Shown: one piece after another, positions 53,208-60,154 of the stretch
Layout: each line of letters opens with the position of its first letter
Numbering within the stretch: the stretch's first letter is position 1
NCBI GenBank assembly: GCA_035302345.1
Contig: DATGSS010000034.1
Span: 1-60,154, forward strand
Direction: 5' to 3'
Length of the DNA: 60,154 nt
Origin: Paenalcaligenes sp035302345
GTDB lineage: Bacteria; Pseudomonadota; Gammaproteobacteria; Burkholderiales; Burkholderiaceae_B
Notes under the pieces: model-generated
What the model saw: the letters and a program-made list of their open reading frames with translations, nothing else
Told to the model about the DNA's origin: nothing
Database searches by the model: none
Made by a program: the position numbers and the translations under genes

Positions 53208-53765
53208 GTGTCCAAAACGTCCGTACACACACAACGTATTTTCATTGGCCTGTGGCCCCAGAAAGCTGTTCAGAATGCATTACAGCCTTTGTCTGCGGCT
53301 GCATTGCAGCATTGCGGTGGGCGCGCGTTGCGCCCGGATCAGTGGCATATCACCTTGGCCTTTTTAGGGGCTCTGTCGACGCAGGATGCACAGGATTTAT
53401 GTGCTCGGGCAGCGAAATGGCAGCTGCCAACAGCTCCTTTCCGTATTGACCGTTATGGTTATTTTAAAGCGCCCCGCATTGTTTGGGTGGGCAGCCAACA
53501 AGAAAACTCATTACAGCAGATGGCTGCCTGTCATCAACAGTTATGGCAGTATTTGTTGCCATTGGGGTATCAACCCGAGCAGCGCCCATTTGTGCCCCAT
53601 ATATCTTTGTTACGTCAGGCAGAGTCTTGTGCGGTTGATGCGTTGCCTTCATTTACGCCTTTTGACTGGCATTCAGCCCATTGTTATGTGGTTGAGTCAC
53701 GCCCAACGGCGCAAGGCACACACTATAGCCCTCTGTGTGAGATTCCCTTGCATCGGCATTTATAA
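53208..53765 (+). CDS. thpR: RNA 2',3'-cyclic phosphodiesterase (LigT/ThpR family)
   Basis: 185 residues, two-histidine 2H phosphoesterase. Both HxT/S motifs are present: WHITLAFLG (near residue 44) and PHISLLRQA (near 134). It opens cyclic phosphates at RNA ends or ligates tRNA halves in vitro; its physiological role is not settled. The frame is open from 53127, but GTG 53208 has AAAGGAG six bases upstream and gives the usual N-terminus (RIFIGLWPQKAVQNAL). Divergent from argE; its last six bases overlap the convergent transporter gene. Confidence 0.9.
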   Translation: MSKTSVHTQRIFIGLWPQKAVQNALQPLSAAALQHCGGRALRPDQWHITLAFLGALSTQDAQDLCARAAKWQLPTAPFRIDRYGYFKAPRIVWVGSQQENSLQQMAACHQQLWQYLLPLGYQPEQRPFVPHISLLRQAESCAVDALPSFTPFDWHSAHCYVVESRPTAQGTHYSPLCEIPLHRHL

Positions 53766-56114
53766 AGGCCAGAAATACAGCAATAAAGGCACGGCTGTGC
53801 AGACAATGAGCACGTCTAGCGGCAGTCCCAAGCGCCAATAATCGCTAAACCTAAAACCACCAGGCCCCAAAATCAATGTATTGTTTTGGTGACCGATGGG
53901 GGTCAGAAACGCGCACGAAGCACCGATGGCTACTGCCATCAAAAAGGTATCGGTGCTGGCATCCAGTTGCTGAGCGGTTTGAATCGCGATCGGACTCATG
54001 ATGGCAGCAGTGGCGGCATTATTCATCAAGTCTGATAAAAACATGGTGGTGACCATCATGAGGACCAGCGCCCAGGTGGCATGGCCTTGAGCCAGTTGGT
54101 ACAAAACAAATTCGGCAATTAAACTGGCTGCCCCCGTTTGCTCGATGGCCTGGGCGACTGGGATCAAAGCCGCCAATAGAACAACTACTGACCAGTCAAC
54201 ACCCCGGTATAAATTGCGCGGGGCGATGACTTTAAAAAGCAATAACAACAAAATGCCAAATACAAAGCTCAGCGCTGCAGACCACCAGCCCAAAGCCGCA
54301 CTGATGACAGCAAACCCCATGACCGCACTGGCAATGCCCATATTACGACGGTTAGGAACACGCAACTCGCGCGTTGCCAGCGGGGCACAGCCACTGTTTT
54401 GAGCAAAAGCAGCAGTACTTTCAACGGGCCCTTGTAATAACAGAACATCACCCGTGCGCAGCGGCGTGATACGGGGGCGGCGTCGCAAACGTTTACCCTG
54501 CCGGGAAATTGCCAATAAATTAATTTGATATTGACTGCGCAAGCGCAAATCAGAGGCACTACGACCGATCAACATAGAGCCAGGCAAAATGACCAGTTCT
54601 ACCAATTCGCTGGTAGTATCCGGGGCAGCCGGCTCTGTGGTTTCGTTGGCGGATTCATCGTCGCCCTCGTCAGCGTCTGCTTTTGCCTCTGCCTCTGCTT
54701 TTGTCCCTGTTTCTGACGCTGTTGCTGTTTCTGCTGCTCTTTCTGCTCTGGTCTCTACCTTTGCTTCTTTCTTTGTTGCTGCTTTGTTTTCAGCCTCTAT
54801 TTCCTGCTTTGTTTCTGCTTTCAGTGCTGATTCTGTTGGGGCGTCATTTTGTGTTTTTACCTCGTCTGCTGTTTTCTTTGTTAACTCAGCCTGTGCCTCG
54901 CTTTCTGTGGCTGTCCCTGGTTTTACTTTGGCTCCATCCTGGATGTCTGTGTCCTGGTCCGTTTTCACTGCAGTCTGTGCGTCAAAATCTGCTCTAGCCG
55001 CAGCTGTTTTGGCTTTTTGTTCTGATTCTGTCGCAGAGACAGGGGTCGGGACGTTGTCAGCGCTGGACTGCTGGGATTGTTTAATTGCCTGCCCACGCGC
55101 GCGGGCTCTTTGGCGATTGCGATCACGTGTGAGCTCGCGATCGCGTTCTCTTTCTTTGCCTCTTTCTTGGGCGCGCTCACGTTCACGCTCGCGCTCTTTG
55201 TCGCGCTCGCGGCGTTTGGGTTTATCCTCGTTAAATACTAGGCCTAGGGTACTGAGCACTTTGGTCAGTTTTTTGGGGTCGGCCTCTAATAACAAGACAT
55301 CGTGGGGGCGTAATCGCAGGGTGCGATGCGGTACATTGATGCGCAGTTGATGACGCAGCAATCCAACAATTTGGGCATCGGAATCCTGTAATTGGGCTTC
55401 GAGCTCTGCGATGCGCATGTCCACTGCCTTGGTGTCAGGTAAAACGCGGGTTTCTGTCAAATAGGTGGTGACCTCAAGCCCGGTATTGCGAGCTTGTAGT
55501 CGTTTGGGGATTAGCTTGGGGCCCAACCACGAGATAAAAAACACGCCGATGAGGGCGAGCGCCCCACCCACAGGGGTGAAATCAAACATGGCAAAGCCCG
55601 CTTTGCTATCACTCACCGAGGCACGAAAGCTAGATACGATCAAGTTGGATGGGGTCCCGATTAGGGTGGTAATACCCCCTAATATGGTGCCAAAAGACAA
55701 TGGCATGAGCACGTGCCCAGGCGGGATATTGAGGCGCTGTGCCGTTTGTAGGGCGATAGGCATGAGCAATGCCAAGGCCCCGACATTATTCATAAAGGCC
55801 GAGAAAAAAGCCCCTAAAGCCGTGACCGATAGGACAGCTATAAACTGCGATTGAGTTTTGGGCAAGGCGTGCTCGGCGATGACATCGACTAACCCGGTGC
55901 GCTCGAGGCTATCACTGAGGATCAACACACCGACCACAGTCACCACCGCCGGGTGACTGAAGCCTACAAAAGCCTCTGGACCAGGTACTAACCCTAGCGC
56001 CGTGCAGGCCAACAGTGCGGCCACTGCCACGACATCATGGCGCCATCGGCCATATAAAAACAGGGCAATGGTCAGGCCCAGTACCCCAAGAGCAAGCCAA
56101 GCCGTATTAAGCAT
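53760..56114 (-). CDS. SLC13-type transporter with two TrkA-C domains and long charged insert
   Basis: 784 residues against about 590-610 for most relatives. Two transport halves with the family motifs AFMNNVGALALLMP (107), GTPSNLIV (153), DLMNNAATAAIMSPI (695) and TPIGHQNNTLILGPG (738). Between them lie two TrkA-C/RCK_C domains (about 205-290 and 503-570). The domains are separated by about 200 residues of low complexity: first RERDKERERERER-like Arg/Glu repeats (299-345), then a Lys/Glu/Ala/Thr-rich coil (350-500). Likely a sodium-coupled importer of dicarboxylates, sulfate or similar anions; substrate unknown. Convergent with thpR by six overlapping bases. Confidence 0.88.
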   Translation of the reverse strand: MLNTAWLALGVLGLTIALFLYGRWRHDVVAVAALLACTALGLVPGPEAFVGFSHPAVVTVVGVLILSDSLERTGLVDVIAEHALPKTQSQFIAVLSVTALGAFFSAFMNNVGALALLMPIALQTAQRLNIPPGHVLMPLSFGTILGGITTLIGTPSNLIVSSFRASVSDSKAGFAMFDFTPVGGALALIGVFFISWLGPKLIPKRLQARNTGLEVTTYLTETRVLPDTKAVDMRIAELEAQLQDSDAQIVGLLRHQLRINVPHRTLRLRPHDVLLLEADPKKLTKVLSTLGLVFNEDKPKRRERDKERERERERAQERGKERERDRELTRDRNRQRARARGQAIKQSQQSSADNVPTPVSATESEQKAKTAAARADFDAQTAVKTDQDTDIQDGAKVKPGTATESEAQAELTKKTADEVKTQNDAPTESALKAETKQEIEAENKAATKKEAKVETRAERAAETATASETGTKAEAEAKADADEGDDESANETTEPAAPDTTSELVELVILPGSMLIGRSASDLRLRSQYQINLLAISRQGKRLRRRPRITPLRTGDVLLLQGPVESTAAFAQNSGCAPLATRELRVPNRRNMGIASAVMGFAVISAALGWWSAALSFVFGILLLLLFKVIAPRNLYRGVDWSVVVLLAALIPVAQAIEQTGAASLIAEFVLYQLAQGHATWALVLMMVTTMFLSDLMNNAATAAIMSPIAIQTAQQLDASTDTFLMAVAIGASCAFLTPIGHQNNTLILGPGGFRFSDYWRLGLPLDVLIVCTAVPLLLYFWPL
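54612..55220 (-). repeat. Low-complexity tract inside the SLC13-type gene
   Basis: About 600 bases encode Arg/Glu dipeptide repeats and then an Ala/Glu/Lys/Thr-rich stretch. The DNA shows short degenerate repeats (GCGCTC, TTCTGC and GCCTCTG strings on the plus strand). The reading frame is kept throughout. The plus strand shows a long false open frame rich in Ser, Ala and Val over the same span. Confidence 0.8.
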
Positions 56115-56218
56115 AAAAATCTGCCTTAATGGTCACTCAAGGCTTATACTCTACTATAAATATGGGCACGAACCCATTGTGTTTTCATCTAGCGCGCGCA
56201 ACTATAGGGGGTGGGGGG

Positions 56219-56593
56219 GTGTTTTACGAGCATAAAAGTCAGGGGCTGATTTCTCGCAGGCAGTTTCTTTTCCGATTATTGCGGCATTTCTTTTTGGCCT
56301 TTGCCATTATTGTGATTACTTTATCAGTTGGAGTGGTGGGCTATTTGATTTGGGGTGGCGGCGGAGGATTGCATGATGCCATCCTCAATGCAGCCTTTGT
56401 AATGGGTGGCCTGGGGATTGTCGAGGTCCCAGAAACCTCTAATGGCAAGCTTTTTTACGCTTTTTACGGCATTTTTGTGGGCCTGAGCTTTGCGGCATCA
56501 GTAGGCATTGTGCTGGCGCCCGTGGCGCATCGTGTTTTACACCTGTTGCATTTGGATGACCCAGAGATCGACGAAGATCAGGCCGAGGGATAA
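56219..56593 (+). CDS. Small conserved membrane protein, function unknown
   Basis: About 124 residues when started at GTG 56219, which has an AGGGGG tract eight bases upstream; the frame is open from 56129, but the extra residues look non-coding and overlap a likely promoter. After a basic segment (SRRQFLFRLLRHF) there are two or three hydrophobic helices (FLAFAIIVITLSVGVVGYLIW, LFYAFYGIFVGLSFAASVGIV) and an acidic C-terminal tail. The pattern helix - AFVMGGLGIVEVP - helix is faintly like a two-helix channel unit with a degenerate filter, but this is a guess. Divergent from the SLC13-type gene. Confidence 0.65.
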   Translation: MFYEHKSQGLISRRQFLFRLLRHFFLAFAIIVITLSVGVVGYLIWGGGGGLHDAILNAAFVMGGLGIVEVPETSNGKLFYAFYGIFVGLSFAASVGIVLAPVAHRVLHLLHLDDPEIDEDQAEG

Positions 56594-56607
56594 TACTGCC
56601 ACCCATT

Positions 56608-57087
56608 TTAGGAGGTGGGTTGGTGCTGTCGAATCAGCAATGCGGGCAGTTGGTGCATGTCATCAAAGACACGCAGCGCGCCTGCCTCGAGGGCTCGTGC
56701 GGGGTCAGTCTCAGCAGTGTAGGCCAACACATGAGTGCCTGCTGCCACTGCCGCGCGAATGCCAATATAGCTGTCCTCGATGACAGCGCATTGCTGGGCG
56801 GTGATCTCTTGACCCAACGCGGTGATGGCCTTTAAATAAACATCAGGATGAGGTTTGTTGCGCGGGGCATCCTGCCCGCTATAAATATGGGGGCTAAAAT
56901 AATGATGAAAGCCCAGAGTGCGCAAATGCTGTTCCAGTTTTTTCTGGCTAGCGGCTGATACACATGCCATGCGGCCCGCCCATTGTGGGTATAGTTGTTT
57001 TAGCGCGGACTCGATACCGGGGACTGGTTGCAGGTCTCGATTGACCAGCACCCCATCAAAATCAAATAGTATTGCTCGGTAGGCCAT
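56608..57087 (-). CDS. HAD-family hydrolase, capless
   Basis: 159 residues. HAD motifs: nucleophile Asp9 and Asp11 in LFDFDGVLVN, the Ser/Thr motif in CVSAAS (near 43), Lys in NKPHPDVY (near 78), and acidic motif IEDSYIGIRAAVAAG (near 102). Phosphoglycolate phosphatase and beta-phosphoglucomutase relatives are about 215-230 residues with a helical cap inserted after motif I; here motif I is followed at once by PVPGIESALKQL, so the cap is missing. It may act on a large substrate such as a protein or a polymer, or may be a reduced enzyme. Faces the membrane-protein gene tail to tail, divergent from the LysR gene. Confidence 0.82.
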   Translation of the reverse strand: MAYRAILFDFDGVLVNRDLQPVPGIESALKQLYPQWAGRMACVSAASQKKLEQHLRTLGFHHYFSPHIYSGQDAPRNKPHPDVYLKAITALGQEITAQQCAVIEDSYIGIRAAVAAGTHVLAYTAETDPARALEAGALRVFDDMHQLPALLIRQHQPTS

Positions 57088-57139
57088 AGGTCTCCTTTGT
57101 GATCACTTTTTATATGCCTGCTGAGGCACGGACGGGGAC

Positions 57140-58075
57140 ATGAATATCCGATTTCTTGAGACTTTTGTGTGGGTGGCCAATTTAGGCAGTTTTAGTGCCG
57201 CGGCCTCTAAATTACATGTCACCCAGGCGGCAGTATCGGGGCGTATTTCTGCTTTAGAGAAAAACCTGGATCAAAAGCTCTTTGAGCGCGGCGCCCGGGA
57301 TATCCGTCTGACTCCAGCGGGGCAAACCCTACTGCGTTTTGCCAAACAAATGCTGGATCAGGAGCGTGATCTAAAGCATGCCCTGCGTCAGTCCACCTTT
57401 CCTCAGGAAAGTATTCGTATTGGTGTTATTGAGTCCATTGTACACACATGGTTTGCTCTTTTTATACGGCGTTTACACCAAGAACACCCCTCTTTGGAAA
57501 TCGAATTGACGGTGGAGTCCTCGCGACGTCTGCATGATTTGCTCAAGCGCGGGCAGATCGATCTAGCCTTGCAAACAGATCCCGTGCTGGATGAAGGGCT
57601 GCGTAACATACCGTTGGGTGCTTTGGAGATGAATTGGATTGGTCTACAGTCCAACCAACCCTACGCGCCCATGAGCCTAGAAGAGCTGTGTGAGCGTTGG
57701 CCAATCGTGACCTTTCCGCGTCATTCACAGCCACATTTATCGTTGTTGCGGGTATTGGAAATAAAAGGGGTAGACGATGCACGTATCCACTTTGTGTCAT
57801 CGATTGCAGCCAGCCAACAACTCATCCAAGAGGGGCTGGCAGTAGGTGCCTTGCCCGAGGCCGCATGCATCAAAGAAAATAGCCAGCGCCTCCTGACCAT
57901 TGTGCCTTGTGTGGCGCGTTTGCCCAGTTTGCAACTAGTGGCCAGCTGGCGTGTCAATCCATTGCATAGTTTGTCTGAAATCGTGATTGATGCTGCCCTC
58001 AAAGAGATGCACAGCTACGCACAGCAGAATTCAACCGCAATTGCGCCGTTAGCACAGGGGATATTCAAGACCTAG
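57140..58075 (+). CDS. LysR family transcriptional regulator
   Basis: 311 residues. N-terminal winged helix-turn-helix (FLETFVWVANLGSFSAAASKLHVTQAAVSGRISALE, about 5-40), linker helix, then a periplasmic-binding-like effector domain (about 90-300). GGGGA before the ATG gives a good ribosome site. Divergent from the HAD gene and upstream, in the same direction, of the alpha-beta barrel gene and the second TRAP operon, which it may control; the ligand is unknown. Confidence 0.92.
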   Translation: MNIRFLETFVWVANLGSFSAAASKLHVTQAAVSGRISALEKNLDQKLFERGARDIRLTPAGQTLLRFAKQMLDQERDLKHALRQSTFPQESIRIGVIESIVHTWFALFIRRLHQEHPSLEIELTVESSRRLHDLLKRGQIDLALQTDPVLDEGLRNIPLGALEMNWIGLQSNQPYAPMSLEELCERWPIVTFPRHSQPHLSLLRVLEIKGVDDARIHFVSSIAASQQLIQEGLAVGALPEAACIKENSQRLLTIVPCVARLPSLQLVASWRVNPLHSLSEIVIDAALKEMHSYAQQNSTAIAPLAQGIFKT

Positions 58076-58095
58076 TCTTTCTTGTCTGACTAGGG
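58071..58095 (+). terminator. Possible terminator overlapping the LysR stop codon
   Basis: Stem CCTAGTC / GACTAGG with a 10-base loop starts at the end of the LysR gene; it is followed by GTTTATC only, so the T run is weak. Confidence 0.45.
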
Positions 58096-58268
58096 TTTAT
58101 CCCCTAATGCCCGCTCACCTCTTTCCTATAAAATCTACTAACATTATGTTTTTACATCACTTTGCCAGTGATAAGTTTTTCTTATGGCTAAGTTCCGCAA
58201 AAAGTCATTTGAGTGTTTTGTGCCTTCCTTTTACATTGAGAGACAAACATCGGTATCAAGGAAACACA

Positions 58269-58931
58269 GTGGTAGACAAATTAGCATCCGGGGTACAGGC
58301 CCCCGCCGAGTTATTCATCTGGACAGATGTTGATCCCAACTACGAAGATGATTTCAACCAATGGTACGAGCACGAGCACATGCTCGAGCGTGCCAGCATC
58401 CCGGGTTTTGTTTGGGCGCGTCGTTATCGTGCCCTGCAAGCCCCGCGCAAGTATTTGGCTCTTTATCGGACTGGGCAGTTAGCAGTTTTTGATAGTCCAG
58501 CCTACCAAGAGGCTTTTACCCATCAAACTCAATGGTCAATACAAAATTTCGAGCGCATGCACAATACGGTCCGTCGTGTCATGACAGTCACCCCGGCGGG
58601 TGCTGCGGTCGGGACCGGGGCGGCCTTGGCTTTGGTTGCTTTGGCTGATGAGGCCCAAGCACTGCAGGCCCTGCAGTTGATGCGGGATACCTCCTTTGAG
58701 GGGGTCGTTTCCGCACGCGTGCTTAATCCTGATCCTCAGCGCTCGACACCTTTGCCATCCGAACCTGCTCAGGGACGGGTGCTGCAGCCTTTTTATCTGA
58801 TCGAGGCCACCACGCCGCAGGCCGTCGCACAGGCGGCCCAAGGTATGGTGCAGGCACTCGATCTTTCGACTGAGTCCGTGGCGACCTTTGAGCTGTTATG
58901 GGAGCTACGCTCTGCCGACTTAGCGGATTAG
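58269..58931 (+). CDS. Dimeric alpha-beta barrel protein, probably small-molecule metabolism, function unknown
   Basis: About 220 residues from GTG 58269, which has AAGGAA seven bases upstream; the frame is open from 58107 but the added residues are not protein-like. The N-terminal half (FNQWYEHEHMLERASIPGFVWARRYRA near residue 35) matches the ferredoxin-like alpha-beta barrel seen in DUF4286, EthD and ABM-type proteins; the second half (about 115-215) appears to repeat the fold. Such genes often lie beside transporters for aromatic or hydroxy acids in betaproteobacteria. It lies between a LysR regulator and a TRAP operon. Confidence 0.7.
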   Translation: MVDKLASGVQAPAELFIWTDVDPNYEDDFNQWYEHEHMLERASIPGFVWARRYRALQAPRKYLALYRTGQLAVFDSPAYQEAFTHQTQWSIQNFERMHNTVRRVMTVTPAGAAVGTGAALALVALADEAQALQALQLMRDTSFEGVVSARVLNPDPQRSTPLPSEPAQGRVLQPFYLIEATTPQAVAQAAQGMVQALDLSTESVATFELLWELRSADLAD

Positions 58932-58934
58932 CTG

Positions 58935-59009
58935 GCTAGATCTAGCTAAATCGCATTACTATCTTTATTTAAAAGCAATACTAATAGCAATACCCAATAC
59001 CCAATACCC
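58935..59009. promoter_or_regulatory. Palindrome and heptamer repeats upstream of the second TRAP operon
   Basis: The 146-base gap before the TRAP gene holds the perfect 12-bp palindrome GCTAGATCTAGC (58935-58946) and three tandem AATACCC heptamers (58989-59009). The palindrome could be a regulator site and the heptamers a slippage-prone spacer. Neither is proven. Confidence 0.4.
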
Positions 59010-59077
59010 ACAGAAACACTTAGTGCAACACCAAAGTGATTCACCAGGTATTTTTAAATACACGAGAGGAGCAATCA

Positions 59078-60046
59078 ATGATTAAAAAACTACTGACAAC
59101 GGCGTGTTTAACAGCCATGGCCAGCATGGCCACGGCGGCGACGACTTGGACCATGAGTACCGAGCAGCCAGATAACAACTATCTGACACAAAATGCGCGT
59201 CAGTTTGCCGAGGATATCAAAGAGGCCACAGATGGCGAGCTAGTCATCAATGTGCAGTCCAACAGCGTGCTGTTAAAGCGTCCCGAGGTCAAGCGCGGGG
59301 TGCAGCAAGGTGTGGTTGATTTAGGCGAGATGCTGGTCTCTACCATCGGTAACGAGGACCCCATGTTCGAGGTCGACAGCGTACCGTTCTTGGCCTCATC
59401 CTTTGATGAGTCCGAGCGCCTCTGGGAGCTCTCCAAACCCATCCTGGCCGAGCGCTTGGACGAGCAGGGCATCCTATTGCTGTACGGCTCTCCCTGGCCA
59501 CCCCAAGGTATCTACGCCAAAACCGAGATTGATTCGCTCGAGGATTTATCCGGTGCGCGTTTCCGTGCTTATAGTGCGTCGACCAACCGTTTGGCCTCGC
59601 TGATGGGCACCACACCGACCACAGTACAAACCCCCGAGGTACCTCAGGCGTTTTCCACGGGCGTTATCGATTCCATGCTGACCTCTCCGGCCACCGGGGT
59701 GGATTCGCAGGCTTGGGATTATGTTGATCACTACTACGATGCCCAGGTGTTTATTCCCCAAAGCTTTGTCATCGTCAACAAAAAAGCCTTTGAACAACTA
59801 CCCGAAGAAGTCCAGCAAGCTGTCCTTGAGGCCAGTGATGTGGCTGAAAAGCGGGGTTGGGAAATGGCTCGCGAGCTCACAGCTGAGTTGACCCAAACGT
59901 TGGCCGACAATGGCATGGAGGTACACGAGTTACCCGATGGCTTGCGCGCCGAACTCGAAGAGATTGGCGAGGTCATGGCCCAAGAGTGGGCAGAAAAGGC
60001 GGGTGACACCGGTACTCAACTGCTCGAAGCTTATCAACAGCAGTAA
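59078..60046 (+). CDS. TRAP transporter periplasmic binding protein DctP (second system)
   Basis: 322 residues, with a signal peptide (MIKKLLTTACLTAMASMATA, cleavage near 20). AGGAG at 59067-59071 sets ATG 59078, not the earlier ATG 59036. DctP family features include NARQFAEDIKEATDGEL near 39, LGEMLVSTIGNEDPMFEVDSVPF near 87, the substrate-pocket region DLSGARFRAYSASTN near 157, and PEVPQAFSTGVIDSMLTSP near 187. It is only distantly like the DctP at 41120, so a different carboxylate is expected. First gene of a TRAP operon that runs out of the window. Confidence 0.92.
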   Translation: MIKKLLTTACLTAMASMATAATTWTMSTEQPDNNYLTQNARQFAEDIKEATDGELVINVQSNSVLLKRPEVKRGVQQGVVDLGEMLVSTIGNEDPMFEVDSVPFLASSFDESERLWELSKPILAERLDEQGILLLYGSPWPPQGIYAKTEIDSLEDLSGARFRAYSASTNRLASLMGTTPTTVQTPEVPQAFSTGVIDSMLTSPATGVDSQAWDYVDHYYDAQVFIPQSFVIVNKKAFEQLPEEVQQAVLEASDVAEKRGWEMARELTAELTQTLADNGMEVHELPDGLRAELEEIGEVMAQEWAEKAGDTGTQLLEAYQQQ

Positions 60047-60059
60047 TGGTTGAATCATA

Positions 60060-60154
60060 ATGAAATGGCTTGAAAACCTAGCCAAGGCGTGCGGCGTTCT
60101 CGCCGCCGTCTTTTTGGTTGTGTTAGCGCTGGTGATTTTGGCGCAAATCATTGG
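60060..60154 (+). CDS. TRAP transporter small permease DctQ, N-terminus only
   Basis: Open frame from ATG 60060 to the window edge, 31 complete codons: a short amphipathic start (MKWLENLAKACGVL) and a first membrane helix (AAVFLVVLALVILAQII), as in DctQ. It follows the TRAP binding-protein gene by 13 bases; no large hairpin separates them, unlike the first TRAP operon. Confidence 0.75.
   Translation, partial: MKWLENLAKACGVLAAVFLVVLALVILAQII

Noticed and set aside
54589..55350. 253-codon plus-strand open frame rich in Ser, Ala and Val
   Set aside because: It is the mirror image of the low-complexity insert of the SLC13-type gene; that gene is open across the whole span with transporter motifs on both sides.
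1..60154. CRISPR arrays, tRNA or rRNA genes, insertion sequences and prophage genes
   Set aside because: No spaced direct repeats, cloverleaf-like sequence, transposase or phage-like frames were recognised; gaps are short and mostly hold hairpins or promoters.

Overview
Organism. The window looks like chromosomal DNA of a betaproteobacterium of the Burkholderiales, most likely Alcaligenaceae. The grounds are the argS-SPOR-dsbA operon, a topoisomerase III with a Lys/Ala histone H1-like tail next to a SET protein, smg, DUF1840, glcB with aceK, a DUF2868/DUF3482 pair, the long form of LeuA, and several TRAP, Dpp and Liv importers. This is family recognition by eye, not a database result. Coding density is high. 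I see no rRNA, tRNA, CRISPR array, insertion sequence or prophage. Layout. 1-5398 (minus): oligopeptide/dipeptide ABC importer (binding protein, two permeases, two ATPases; the last ATPase runs off the left edge). 5517-12379 (plus): dinB, an ArgD-type aminotransferase, a VanB-type reductase without its oxygenase, and livHMGF without a binding protein. 12437-19758: malate synthase G (glcB), AMP nucleosidase (amn), then a SET-domain methyltransferase downstream of topB. 19819-24657: a large fused membrane protein (DUF2157, DUF4401-like, GDYXXLXY), smg and an aldehyde dehydrogenase. 24797-30406: thiolase and aceK (overlapping), an MBL-fold hydrolase and cystathionine beta-lyase. 30491-33532: argS-SPOR-dsbA. 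33620-38034: a secreted RHS protein with a DUF2235 (Tle1-like) lipase end, and DUF1840. 38168-44075: leuA with a 43-codon leader carrying four consecutive Leu codons, a small membrane protein and a dctPQM TRAP operon. 44373-53046: a hypothetical envelope protein, prfC, lemA with two TPM genes, the DUF2868 / DUF3482 GTPase pair, and argE. 53208-60154: RNA ligase-like phosphodiesterase (thpR), an SLC13-type transporter with a 200-residue low-complexity insert, a small membrane protein, a capless HAD phosphatase, a LysR regulator, an alpha-beta barrel protein and the start of a second TRAP operon. How the genes work together. The set fits a bacterium living on organic acids, peptides and amino acids: importers for peptides, carboxylates (two TRAP systems, SLC13) and probably branched-chain or aromatic compounds (Liv), with malate synthase G and AceK for growth on two-carbon units, thiolase for acetoacetyl-CoA, and biosynthesis of Arg and Leu. 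Most notable. First, topB with its H1-like (KKxx)n tail has a SET lysine methyltransferase gene directly downstream, so an enzyme and a plausible substrate tail are encoded together. Second, the leuA leader has the hallmarks of leucine-responsive attenuation. Third, an RHS-lipase carries a putative Sec signal peptide and has no visible immunity partner. Fourth, hairpins sit between binding-protein and permease genes in two unrelated transport operons.
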